Below are positions 47,701 to 57,454 of a stretch of DNA of 64,000 nt, piece after piece. The position numbers were made by a program, and so were the translations under genes. A model generated the notes under the pieces. The model saw only the letters and a program-made list of their open reading frames with translations. It had not been told where the DNA came from and did no database searches. The DNA is taken from the NCBI GenBank assembly GCA_037039685.1, contig JAWNGF010000014.1, positions 1,054,001 through 1,118,000 of the forward strand. The letters run 5' to 3'. Within the stretch, counting starts at the first letter, position 1. Every line of letters starts with the position of its first letter. The stretch comes from Ceratobasidium sp. AG-K (lineage: Eukaryota; Basidiomycota; Agaricomycetes; Cantharellales; Ceratobasidiaceae).

Positions 47701-48283
47701 GTGCCGGCCTGTCACCAGTTCCTGGTCATATTCCTCCGCTTCTGCTCGGTATAGCCTCCATACCATGGCATCATGTGACAGCTCCTCCCCGGGTTTATCA
47801 TGAGAAAAATGGTCCCGAAATGCCTCTCCCGACTTGAATTTAGGAAGTTGTCTCTGCTTGTCTGCCTCGTCGCTAGCAGGCGCGGTATTTAGAGGCGGTG
47901 TCGTTGATTGAGATTCCGCAAAAGAAGAAAAGGTGAGGTGCGTATCGATCCGTCGAGGTTCTGCCGACTTTGCAGGTTGAGTTAGGAGCAGCTTGGTGGC
48001 TCGGCAGGTGACGCTTACCTCTTGTTCTGTGAAACGTAAATCTGCGCCTGGCCGGAGCGCAGGATCATTGCTCCATTGTTCGGCAAAGTTGAGGTTACTC
48101 AATCTCACAACCTTGAGGTGGGAAATACATATCATTTAGAACAGCAGCATTCCTATTCGACATACCATCGTAACATGCCGACTCCAGAACAGGTCCTGCT
48201 GGTTGTCAATACTGTTGCCGGACCATAAACTCCGAGTCCAGACTGGTATTTGCAAATATGCACAAACATACCAGCTTCGTCAT
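44730..48283 (-). CDS. DUF6535-type membrane protein, 5' end disturbed by Ngaro insertion
   Basis: Large protein of about 1,100 residues belonging to the DUF6535 family expanded in Rhizoctonia-like fungi; its function is unknown. The N-terminal exons encode MTKL, QDLFWSRHVTM and VVRLSNLNFAEQWSNDPALR, joined by introns beginning GTATGT. The DUF6535 core has AMVWRLYRAEAEEYDQELV, then four hydrophobic helices: LDVLLLFAALFSAILTAFLV, ALWINGLWFASLSLSLATAL, LPTLLHVSLLLFAVGLVIYL and AVVALTVIFYLGTTLLGAVI. A long, mostly helical C-terminal part follows, ending HSVGSHMLI. The ATG at 48283-48281 lies only 7 bp from the left end of a Ngaro element. Before insertion, an in-frame ATG five codons further upstream (now at 54611-54609) was probably also available. 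Expression may be altered. Confidence 0.75.
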
Positions 48284-48290
48284 CAAAACA

Positions 48291-48839
48291 TCCTTGTTTG
48301 ATGTAATCTCACGGGTTCTACGCGTGTGAGGCCTTTCGAAGAGCTTTAGCGCCGTGCGCTTTTCTCGTTGTATGCGCGCCCGCATGCTTACCTCCCGCCC
48401 GCAGGCACCATTCTCGGCTCGCAAGCCGTTCATCACCGCTGCGTTCGGTCGCTTTCCGTATTTGCTCAGGTGAGACGCTTCTCCCAGCCGACCAGGACGC
48501 TTCCTGATGTCCGAACCCTTCGCGCAGATTGTCATCTATCCTAATGCGATATTGCCATTAAGCGCACAGTCCGTGCATGATGCTTTTTGGCAGTTGGGAC
48601 CTTGCATTGGGATGACGTACGGTATGTGTCTGTTTGTCGCATACAAACACCGACTCACCAACGCGCATAGAAAAATGAAGGGGGGCATTCCTCGAATGCC
48701 CCGCTCGCCCGCTGGTGTTGATTTCATTTTTCTCGCGTTAGGTATGTGCTCTCTCGAGCTCGCGCTTCACGCGCCACGTCCATAGCATTCAGCTGATTGT
48801 CGCTTGCCCGCTGGCGTTGATTTCATTTTTCTCGCGTTA
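48291..48839 (+). repeat. Ngaro split direct repeat A1
   Basis: 549-bp left terminal repeat, matching A2 at 53573-54121 except at nine positions. Its last 34 bp (48806-48839) duplicate an internal stretch (48707-48740). A perfect 9-bp hairpin with a 3-nt loop lies at 48682-48702 (ggggcattc / gaatgcccc). Confidence 0.92.
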
Positions 48840-48906
48840 GATCCATCAATCCGACTTCGTCGTTCCCTTCCTTAGATACTCCCCCTGTACTAGTCCCACT
48901 TTATCC

Positions 48907-50205
48907 ATGAGCAATGACACTCTACCCGTTACCCCCGAGGCAGTGGCACCTTTCCTGGCCCAAGTATCTGATAGACTTGCCGCCGGATCCATCACGTGTG
49001 ACGACGCCATCGCCCTTCTCGATGCAATCACCAATGACTCTGCCGACAACTTATGGGCAAACGCCAAAGGCGATCATCGGACAAGGGCACGCAAATCCTG
49101 GACTCGAATTTTCGATTCTCGCCTCCAGGAACGGAACCGAGCAGCCAACGCGGGAGCCTCGCACGCCACTAACCCGGGGAACGATGCTGTCGGAGCTAAT
49201 CCCGATAACTCATCCAGCGGAATCAGCGGACCCGGTCCAGACTTGCGCTCCCAAGGATCTCAACGACGCTCTCTTCTTGAGCGTCTCAACTCTGGCCCCT
49301 CCTCCTCCGAAACAATCGTTTGCGCTCTCCTTAGTGGGCTACGAGATGACACTCCCGCGATCGACAAGTCCTTGTTCGATTTTGCAGTTATGCCCGATAG
49401 CGCCAATTTCCCCGCAACCATGCATCCTGACGCAGCAACTACTCTTGTCAAGGCAGAGAATCATGGCCAAGGAATCGAAATCGTTTGGTCAGCGATTCTC
49501 TGTAATCCCAACAAGCCCGAGTTCCCTACCTCTCTCTGGACCGACGTCGCTCGTAACCAGTTTGTCGACCTCAATAAAATTTTTTCTCACATCAACTGCA
49601 CGACCAAAACAACCAAGCTCTCAGAACGGATTGGTGACAACCTATCCCTTGTCTCAACAATTAGCCGAGCACCGACCAAAAAGATCCAAAATTTCGAGGA
49701 CTGGAGCTACGTTTGGTCTCGATATATGCACGCAGTCACATTTGTTTTCAGTCACCGACGTCTTGAACTTGAATTTTGGCACAAACACATTTGCTGACTT
49801 TTTTCCGCTACAGCCGATACTCAGCACCTTCAAGTCATCAAGATGGAAGCCGCTATGCGTCGGTATATTTTCGACAGCCCCGCGCGTTGTCTATGGGATA
49901 CCAACCAAGTCACGCATCTCCAACACGCTTACCTCAGTCCAATCGGTTCTCAGTCGGTTTCCCGTGCGACTGGCAAGCGCTCTAACTCGGGGGATCTCGC
50001 TTGGCCTACCAAGAAGCCGTTCGCTATTGCTCCTGGATCGTCTGGGGAGGTTTGCCGTCGCTGGAATTGCGGCAACAATTGCAGAGGAGCAAACTGCGTC
50101 CATACCCACGAGTGCTGGACCTGCAGGGGGAAACACCCGGGGAACGCCTGCCCAAAAGCGCCCACGCCTGGAGCTTCAGGATCACAATCCGGGGGCCGCC
50201 AGTAG
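48907..50205 (+). pseudogene. Ngaro Gag-like ORF, interrupted by TGA
   Basis: First ORF of the Ngaro element. It begins MSNDTLPVTPEAVAPFLAQV and stays open for 296 codons to a TGA at 49795-49797. The same frame then continues to 50205. A helical capsid-like region (FEDWSYVWSRYMHAV, LELEFWHKHIC) precedes the stop. A Cys/His zinc-finger region (CRRWNCGNNCRGANC, then HECWTCRGKHPGNAC) lies after it, typical of fungal DIRS-like Gag proteins. The truncated product would lose the nucleic-acid-binding part. The stop reads as a CGA-to-TGA change; a sequencing or consensus error is the alternative. Confidence 0.8.
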
Positions 50206-50371
50206 AGCGGCAAACCAACGACTAGGCAACCAGGCCTTCCGGCAAGGTTACCTCTGGTGCGACGGCAAGGAGTCTCGTTCCCCGTCAGCCGAATCGACTG
50301 AAACTGCCCTCCCCCTGCCCGATATCCCTTCCCACGAACTCCAAAACGCTATAGCTCTTGAAACGATTTGA

Positions 50372-52033
50372 AATAACCCGCATATATTCGCGGTTTCCAC
50401 CCCTTTTAATGTCAATCGTTTCGAACTCCTCCTAAAAACTCATCCAAATCGACCGCTAGTCGATTCCGTCTTAAAAGGGCTTCACTTGGGTTTTTGGCCG
50501 CATGCCGACACCTCGAGTTTCATTCCTTCCGAGCCCGAAATCGTCCCAAATCATACCCTGGACAATCAAAAACTCGCTTTCCTTAAATCTCAGCGCGACG
50601 AAGAGGTCGCCGCTGGCCGTTTCTCGCCCCCTTTCTCAACTCTCTCCCCGGGAATGCAGTCTTCCGCGCTTGGAGCTGTCCCCAAACCACACTCCGACAA
50701 GTTTCGCTTAATTACCGACCAGTCTCTTGGCTCGCATGCCCTCAATGCGTTCATCGACAAGTCGGATGTTAAGGTCAGATACGACAATCTTCAAGATCTA
50801 GGTCGATCGCTCCGAGCCATTTGAGCCAAATATGGCGAAATAGTTCCTCTGGTGCTTTGGAAATCCGACATCGCGAACGCTTTCCGATGCATTCCGATGC
50901 ACCCTCTCTGGCAGATTCGCCAAGTAGTTGAGATCGACGGAGCTTACCATGTCGATCGCTGCATGGTCTTCGGTAATCGAGCCTCACCCATTATCTGGTG
51001 CAAGATTGCCAGTCTCATTGCCTGGATCGCAATTAATGTGCGACGAATCTGTTTCCTACATCACTACATGGACGATTTCTGGTCGGTCGAACGGGGTCTG
51101 ACCCGCATTCTCTATCCATGCTATGGCGACCTCCGACCGCATACCCAAGTCCAGTTCCTCACACTCCTCAACAAACTCGATGTCCCTCACGAACAGCGGA
51201 AGCAGGTCTTTGGTGAAGCGATCCCCGTCATTGGCTTCGAGGTAGATACTCGAGCCATGTCCATTCGAATGGGTGATGAGGATCGCAAGCGCCTCGCTTC
51301 CGAGTTGCTGACCTTTGTGGATGACTCTGCTCGCAAGCACTCTCTGCGTCGATGGCAAAGTTTACTGGGGTGGGTTAACTGGGCTTTGAATGCCCTTCCA
51401 CACGCTCGACCAGCCCTTGCGTCGTTGTACAGCAAGATTTCAGGGAAGAAGATAGCACACGCGACAATTTTTATTAACGCGGCAGTTAAACGTGACCTCA
51501 CTTGGTTTGCCGACTGATTGCGCTCCGGCAGCGGACTCTCTCTGATTCGAGCGAACAGCTGGGACAAAACGAAAGCCGACATTACCATTTATTGCGACGC
51601 TTGCCCATCGGGTTTAGGTTTCTGGTCCCCGTCCCACTGTAAGGCCTTTTATTTTAGGTGCCCACCGGAAATCAAATGCACTTCGAATTTTTGCGAGGCG
51701 GCTACGATAATTTCAGCCTTACAATGGGCTCTCTCTCTTAGCCTTCCGCGTTTCCCTCGAATCCTCATATATTCGGACAACTTGGCCGCGGTTGAAGTTT
51801 TCAGCTCGATGCGAGGATACGCACCCTATTATGCTATGACGATTCAAGCCACCGCTTGGATTCACGACCACGACGCCTTGTGGCGGACCTTTCACGTTCC
51901 CGGCTTCGATAACCAGATTGCCGACTATCTTTCTAGAGGTATGCTTGACCACGTTCGAGCTCTCGATCGGTCTCTCCCGATTGCAGATTTTACACTGCTT
52001 CCCAACATTTACCCAGGATCGCCAGAAATGTAA
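50372..52033 (+). pseudogene. Ngaro reverse transcriptase-RNase H, broken by TGA codons
   Basis: Frame 2 of the element, downstream of Gag. The open frame is interrupted by TGA at 50822-50824 and 51515-51517. A further in-frame TGA at 50369-50371 separates it from an upstream open frame. Landmarks in order: HIFAVSTPFNVNRFELL, GAVPKPHSDKFRLITDQSLG (fingers), KSDIANAFRCIPMHPLW (motif A Asp), VFGNRASPIIWCKIASL, and HHYMDDFWSV (catalytic YMDD). The RNase H has IYCDACPSGLGFWS (Asp), NFCEAATIISALQW (Glu), LIYSDNLAAVEVFSS (Asp) and HVPGFDNQIADYLSRG. It ends at a TAA (52031-52033). All catalytic residues that I can identify are present, so only the nonsense changes inactivate it. Confidence 0.85.
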
Positions 52034-52210
52034 CCCCGGCATCCTCGATAGGTCTTAGATTTTCATACCACCCTCAGTCCCTACGTAATCTACGACCGCT
52101 TCTGGTGGGAGTGCTACTTGACCCTCTCGCTAATCGGCTATCCTTCTCGCTTGTGGCCCTACCCCTTTATCGTTCCTTTTTGGCTTTCTACCCACGCATA
52201 TACCATCAAA

Positions 52211-53242
52211 ATGCCGGTCGACGACTCAGCACTCGTCCCGACCTCCCACAAAACCCGTCAACCAGCTCGTTCTCCGTGGTCGGTTGATCAACTCCGTCAT
52301 GAGCGCGCCATCGCCTTGGGCTTCGCACTTGAAACCTGTACTCAACATGTCTATAACTCCTCCACCGTTAGCTGGCTCACTTTCTGCAAGCTTCACGGGT
52401 TTTCAAATGAACCAACCGCCGACTCTCTGTCTTTCTACGCCGTCTGGATGTGTGGCGCTGAAAACCCCGTCAAACCATCAACTATTATTGGCTACCTATC
52501 AGGAATTTGCAGTAATCTCGAACCTTTCTATCCCTCAGTCCGTACCATTCGGAATGACAAATTCGTCAGTCGGACGCTAGCCGGTCTGAAATGAAGGTTC
52601 GGGACCGCGGCCCAACAAAAGCGCGCCATCACCGTTCAGGAAGTCGCCGACATTTACATCGTACTCAAACTTTCTGGCAACTACGACGATATTCTTTTCC
52701 TTGCCATTCTGCTTGCAGGGTTTCATGGTCTCCATCGACTCGGTGAACTTTGCTGGCCTAACGAGAAGCAATTTCAGTCCTACCGCCGACTCATTGTTCG
52801 ACACTCCGTGACTGTCGACGACTCATCTTTTTCTTATGTCCTACCCGCACACAAGGCTGATCCCGGTTTCGAAGGAAGTCACATTCAAATCGTGAAACGT
52901 TGGGAAATTATCGACCCAATCCCAATCCTAAAACGATACCTAGAGGCTCGCAATGCACGCTTTATGGGCTTCCTCGAGTTGTGGATTACTGATTCGGGCG
53001 TCACGCCAACAAAATCGTGGTTTATCGCGCGCCTAAAACGTTACGGTGCCGCAGACCTGACTGGCCATTCACTTAGATCGGGAGGGGCGACCGCGCTAGC
53101 TCTGGCGGGGGTGCCGGATACTTTCATCCAGAAAATGGGTCGTTGGTCGTCGGAAGCCTGGCAAGGCTATGTTCAGGCTCACCCAACCGTCCTTCACTCG
53201 TTAATGGAGAACTCTCAGGCTTCGCAAGCCGCTCAGCCATGA
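52211..53242 (+). pseudogene. Ngaro tyrosine recombinase, broken by one TGA
   Basis: Third ORF, same frame as the reverse transcriptase but separated from it by genuine stops (TAA, TAG). The start is taken at MPVDDSALVP (52211); an upstream in-frame Met at 52118 is possible. The N-terminal SAM-like core-binding domain has VYNSSTVSWLTFCKLHGFS and IIGYLSGICSNLEPFYPS. A TGA at 52592-52594 follows RTLAGLK. The catalytic domain is otherwise complete, with the R-H-x-x-R-Y set: Arg in GFHGLHRLGEL, GHSLRSGGATA (HxxR), and Tyr in RWSSEAWQGYV. This enzyme would integrate the circular double-stranded intermediate without target-site duplication. Confidence 0.87.
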
Positions 53243-53421
53243 CCGTTGATCGCTATCGGGTCTTTACTTCCCCCAGTGTTTTTTCACTTTTCCTTTTGTC
53301 TTTTGTGAGTTTTTTCCCTCGCAAAGCCTCCATTTTTTCGTCTTCGACACATCTCTCTCTCTTTCACCTCCATCCCTTCCCCTCATCGCGTCTAGAGGAC
53401 GCTTTTGCTCTGTGATAGGGA

Positions 53422-53572
53422 GCGCTTTGCTTGTGTCTCGGCCAATTCCACTCCGTTTCCATTGGGCGGCCGCTCCGCGGCTCGCCCGGCTCCGCTATTT
53501 TCCCGCGCGATCACATAAGCCAGGTCACGACCTCGTCGTGTATTCTCTCGTCGTTCATCGAGCACGGGTTGA
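53422..53572 (+). repeat. Ngaro split direct repeat B1
   Basis: 151-bp repeat that directly abuts A2. It differs from B2 (54453-54603) at one base, a C-to-T change at a CpG. Confidence 0.92.
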
Positions 53573-54121
53573 TCCTTGTTTGATGTAATCTCACGGGTTC
53601 TACGCGTGTGAGGCCTTTCGAAGAGCTTTAGCGCCGCGCGCTTTTCTCGTTGTATGCGCGCCCGCATGCTTACCTCCCGCCTGCAGGCACCATTCTCGGC
53701 TCGCAAGCCGTTCATCACCGCCGCGTTCGGTCGCTTTCCGTATTTGCTCAGGTGAGACGCTTCTCCCAGCCGACCAGGACGCTTCCTGATGTCCGAACCC
53801 TTCGCGCAGATCGTCATCTATCCTAATGCGATATTGCCATTAAGCGCACGGTCCGTGCATGATGCTTTTTGGCAGTTGGGACCTTGCATTGGGATGACGG
53901 ACGGTATGTGTCTGTTTGTCGCATACAAACACCGACTCACCGACGCGCATAGAAAAATGAAGGGGGGCATTCCTCGAATGCCCCGCTCGCCCGCTGGTGT
54001 TGATTTCATTTTTCTCGCGTTAGGTATGTGCTCTCTCGAGCTCGCGCTTCACGCGCCACGTCCGTAGCATTCAGCTGATTGTCGCTCGCCCGCTGGCGTT
54101 GATTTCATTTTTCTCGCGTTA
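53573..54121 (+). repeat. Ngaro split direct repeat A2
   Basis: 549-bp internal copy of A1, abutting B1. It carries the same hairpin (53964-53984) and 34-bp internal duplication. It is the less mutated copy: at seven of eight CpG differences from A1 the intact CpG is here. Confidence 0.92.
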
Positions 54122-54452
54122 CCCGCCTCTCCTCTCCCTAGGTTTCTGGCCGTTTGTCTCTGTTACCTTCTCGTCCAGTTGTTTTTCTCTTTTTTACTTA
54201 CTTTCTCTTTCTCGGACTTACAACTTTTCCGACTCTTCACGGACGCTTCTCCTCTCATGCTCGGACCCCAAAAAACGGTGACGCTTCACCTTCATACTAT
54301 TTCGCTACGACTCTACTCTTTCGTATTTGTTTTTTGACGGTCTTAATTCTTTTCCGTTTTTTCGCTGTGCTCTCTGTTGCTCTCGCTACTACTATTTTTC
54401 GTTCACGCTTTGATGTATTTGTAGTACGCGCTCGGATGGCCCACCCACCCTC

Positions 54453-54603
54453 GCGCTTTGCTCGTGTCTCGGCCAATTCCACTCCGTTTCCATTGGGCGG
54501 CCGCTCCGCGGCTCGCCCGGCTCCGCTATTTTCCCGCGCGATCACATAAGCCAGGTCACGACCTCGTCGTGTATTCTCTCGTCGTTCATCGAGCACGGGT
54601 TGA
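54453..54603 (+). repeat. Ngaro split direct repeat B2 (right end)
   Basis: 151-bp right terminal repeat. The B1-A2 junction shows how B2 and A1 join in the circular form. Between A2 and B2 lies a pyrimidine-rich spacer (54122-54452). Confidence 0.92.
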
Positions 54604-54910
54604 AGGGACATTTCAGCAATGTCATACGCACATCATTTCCCGTATCGTTACATTTTAAGCCATTTAGGAAAGCATCAATTGTGCTGTGAGTGCTATCCAT
54701 GGCGCCCTTCGCGTAATCAATGCGAAGCCAGGTCATGACACAACAAGATTCTTGGAGTAGGACCCGCTTCGCTGTTATTGCAATATCACGCACAGTCCCA
54801 AAAATAATCCTCAATTCAACGGAAGTACACTTTGACAGAACAGGTTTAGAAGGCAATAATCAACAATTCCGTTCCCGTACCAAGCACCCATTAAAGATTC
54901 CATTAGGCGC
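54604..54910 (-). other. displaced 5' flank of the DUF6535 gene
   Basis: Sequence right of the Ngaro element. Joined across the insertion to 48290, it reads on the minus strand ATGTCCCT then TGTTTTGATG, in frame with MTKL of the DUF6535 gene. It probably held that gene's original start region and promoter. Its other end meets the stop of the next minus-strand gene at 54911. Confidence 0.6.
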
Positions 54911-57454
54911 TCACACACGATCCCTTACAAGATCCTTGCTGTTGGCAGATGAAAGACGCGGGAGAGCAGGCACCATCTGCGAAACCCACGCAATAATCTG
55001 TGGAGACTTGATCTCGATGCTAAAGACACGAGTTTAGTACCGGCCTGACTCAAACATGTACCACCTACCGGCAACCCGAGGCGGTAGACTCGCAAGTCGA
55101 CCCGGCGTCACTGCTAGAATGGGCACCACTGCCGCTCACGGAAAAGGGTCCATAGCCAACGCTGAGGCTTGCAGAAGTGCTCGAGGAATTCATGTAGCTC
55201 TGGAGGCTCGTAGTGCTACCGGAAATCTCGAGAACAACATTACAGGCGACAAGGAAGGCTATATGTTGAGCTATTAGACCACTATTTTTTGCGACATTGG
55301 GCAAGTAGTACGTACCAACTGGATAAAGGGGGAAAGTGCTATACATTGCGAGTTCAGCCTCCATGTCGGCGGTCGGGTTGGGGCTCTCCATCAGCTGACG
55401 GAGACGGCCAAATCCAGGCGAGATCCTAAGGAGTAATAAATGAGAAACGAATCGTCATCGAAAAGACCACTCACTTTACACCGGGACCGGGAACCAAGTC
55501 ATCGTCATAGAACAGCTCAGGGCGGAGCCAAGGTCGAGTGATATCGACCCGCATACACTCAAATGAAACCTTGACGTCTGAGTTGGCCAGTTCGCTCGAA
55601 GCCTTTGAGTGAGCTTCTGAATGCGACACGGACGCAGAAACGCTCAAAAGGCCCCATGACGCTGACCCTCCGGCAGAGAATGAAGTAGCGCTAGATTCAG
55701 ACCGTTTCTTCTCGCTCGAGGCGGTGACTTCGACAGTGATAGGCGTGAAAAAGTCAGTCGTTGGGAGTGGTCTAGTAGGATCGGGAATTGGTTTGGGGAT
55801 GCCTAGGTCCTCGGCGACTTCGTCGACGGTTCCCTGGGAGTCAGAGTTGGCAGGCAACTTGGCAAGTTCCTCCTTGTAACGGTTAATGAGATCATCATTT
55901 TCAGCAATCTTCGTTCCGGCGAATCCGTCAGAAATGCTTTGGAGCAGCGTGTTCTGCGCGTTCTTGTTGTCCAAAGAGAGCCTAGCGAGCTTAAGTTGCT
56001 CGTAGTCCTTCTGGGCATCATCGAGAGCCTTTTGTGCGGCCTTGTACTCATCCAAGGCCGTGTCTGCCCCAGCCTTGTCGTTACTGCAAGAGATCAGTAA
56101 GGCGCGGGAAGGCGGCCGTCGGGTTGTACTCACGCGCCCAAAGCTTTTTGATATGCCTGATGTTTCTGGATGTGTGTGGTCATCGTTTCTTTGAGGGTAG
56201 CCTCGGCAGTCGCTATTTTACCGTCAAGCTCTTCCCCAGCCTGACTATCGACTTCCAGTTTGGGTGGCGACTTGGAATATTTTTAACTCCGAATCTAGCA
56301 TACAACAGAACTTGACTTACATCCCTGAGTAGCTCCAGCATAGCGTTAGTTTTCTCCAGTCGAGTGATCTCCCAGGTGTACCAATCAGCCGTCTTTGTCT
56401 GGTTGGTTCCCAACTTGATTTTGTCGAGACATTTATTGGCCCTTTAGAAAGTAACCCGTACGTTAGGAAAAGCTCAAGGAGGATCTGACGATACCTTACC
56501 AATCAGAAGGCTCAAGCTTCACTTTCTGATACTCGGTCGACCCGTCAACATCCTGAACGACTGCCCAACGCATCACTTCCTAAAACAGCGTGAGTGGCCA
56601 TATAGCATTAGATCATCGAAGAGGAAGTACCTTGCTTTGTTCGATACGAGCCAAGGCCGAGTCTTGGTCAACCACGGAAAACCAATATTCGACTTCTTCC
56701 TTGCGACCAGTGATTACCCAGTCCATGTATGCAGCTTGTACATAGTTCCTGTAGGTGCGCGCGTTTTCGTCAACCCACTTGTCGTAGGCCTCTCGAACTT
56801 GGGCGGTGGATCTATTCATCGGGTCGTCCTTGGCTCGCTTGAGGGCATCGTCGAACGCCTTGGTCTTGTTTTCAACGGCCTTGGTGTACGCAGCTTGCTT
56901 CTCGGTGTAAAGCTCGACCAGGGACAAACCTGGTTTGTCCGGGAGCTCGCTCGAGAGTATCTTCATACCCTGTTCGTATCGCTTTTGCTCGTCGGACATC
57001 GAATTCGCGTCGATACCAATCGTGGTTTCTGGACAAGGTATAAATACCAATTCTTCACAATAAAGTCAAATAACCGTACCGGCAGAAACCAGCTTGCTGA
57101 TAGCGTTCGCGTAGCTACGTGATACAGATTTACCCGTCGGCCCCATCTGAAGGGTAGACAGACACGGCATATCATCGCACAGGATGGCTTGGCTGAGCTC
57201 GGTCTTGAGCGGCAGGATTGCGTGGTTGACCTCGTCAATCTGGTAGTCCTCTATAAGCGAGTCAGAACGGAGGCTAAAAATATAAACCCAGAGTGTATAA
57301 ATTTACCAAGGTTGACGACTTTTCCTGGCACCATGACGGTCAAGAATTGCTCGGCAGGAGTCGGCAGCGCGAGTCGAACGGCCTCGCGAATCTTGACAGA
57401 GATTTCGCCTATGCGGTCCAAGTTGGCGTTCTCAAGAGCTTGTTCATTGGACAT
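54911..57454 (-). CDS. large uncharacterised protein, coiled-coil plus Ser-rich beta region
   Basis: Unknown function; about 730 residues. The ATG at 57454 begins MSNEQALENANLDRIGEISV. The N-terminal two thirds are helical: SMSDEQKRYEQGMKILSSEL, LYTEKQAAYTKAVENKTKAF, and a coiled coil with ALDEYKAAQKALDDAQKDYE. A beta-rich part follows with alternating small and Ser residues (FFTPITVEVTASSEKK, SFSAGGSASWGLLSVSASVS) and FECMRVDITRPWLRPELFYD. A second Ser-rich segment reads SLSVGYGPFSVSGSGAHSSS. The C-terminus is SGCR-IEIKSPQIIAWVSQM, with a TGA at 54911. The terminal intron is near 55020-55066. I recall similar fungal proteins with the same FECMRVDI and SPQIIAWVSQ blocks, all uncharacterised. 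There is no signal peptide. It lies between the Ngaro insertion and the ZNFX1-type gene. About nine introns are present, all frame-consistent. Confidence 0.72.

Larger units (their letters stand above)
48291..54603 (+). mobile_element. Ngaro-type tyrosine-recombinase (DIRS-like) retrotransposon
   Basis: 6,313-bp element with split direct repeats in the order A1, ORFs, B1-A2, spacer, B2, as established for Ngaro elements. A1 (48291-48839) and A2 (53573-54121) are each 549 bp with nine differences. B1 (53422-53572) and B2 (54453-54603) are each 151 bp with one difference. B1 and A2 abut exactly. The element encodes a zinc-finger Gag-like protein, reverse transcriptase plus RNase H, and a tyrosine recombinase. 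There is no target-site duplication beyond a single shared A, as expected for recombinase-mediated insertion of a circular intermediate. All three proteins are broken by TGA codons. Confidence 0.92.

Noticed and set aside
48206..48535. 109-codon minus-strand frame as a separate gene
   Set aside because: It is repeat A1 of the Ngaro element read into the DUF6535 first exon, so it is treated as a possible fusion rather than a gene. The matching frame in A2 supports this.
48284..54611. Target-site duplication flanking the Ngaro element
   Set aside because: Only a single A is shared at the two borders, as expected for tyrosine-recombinase integration.
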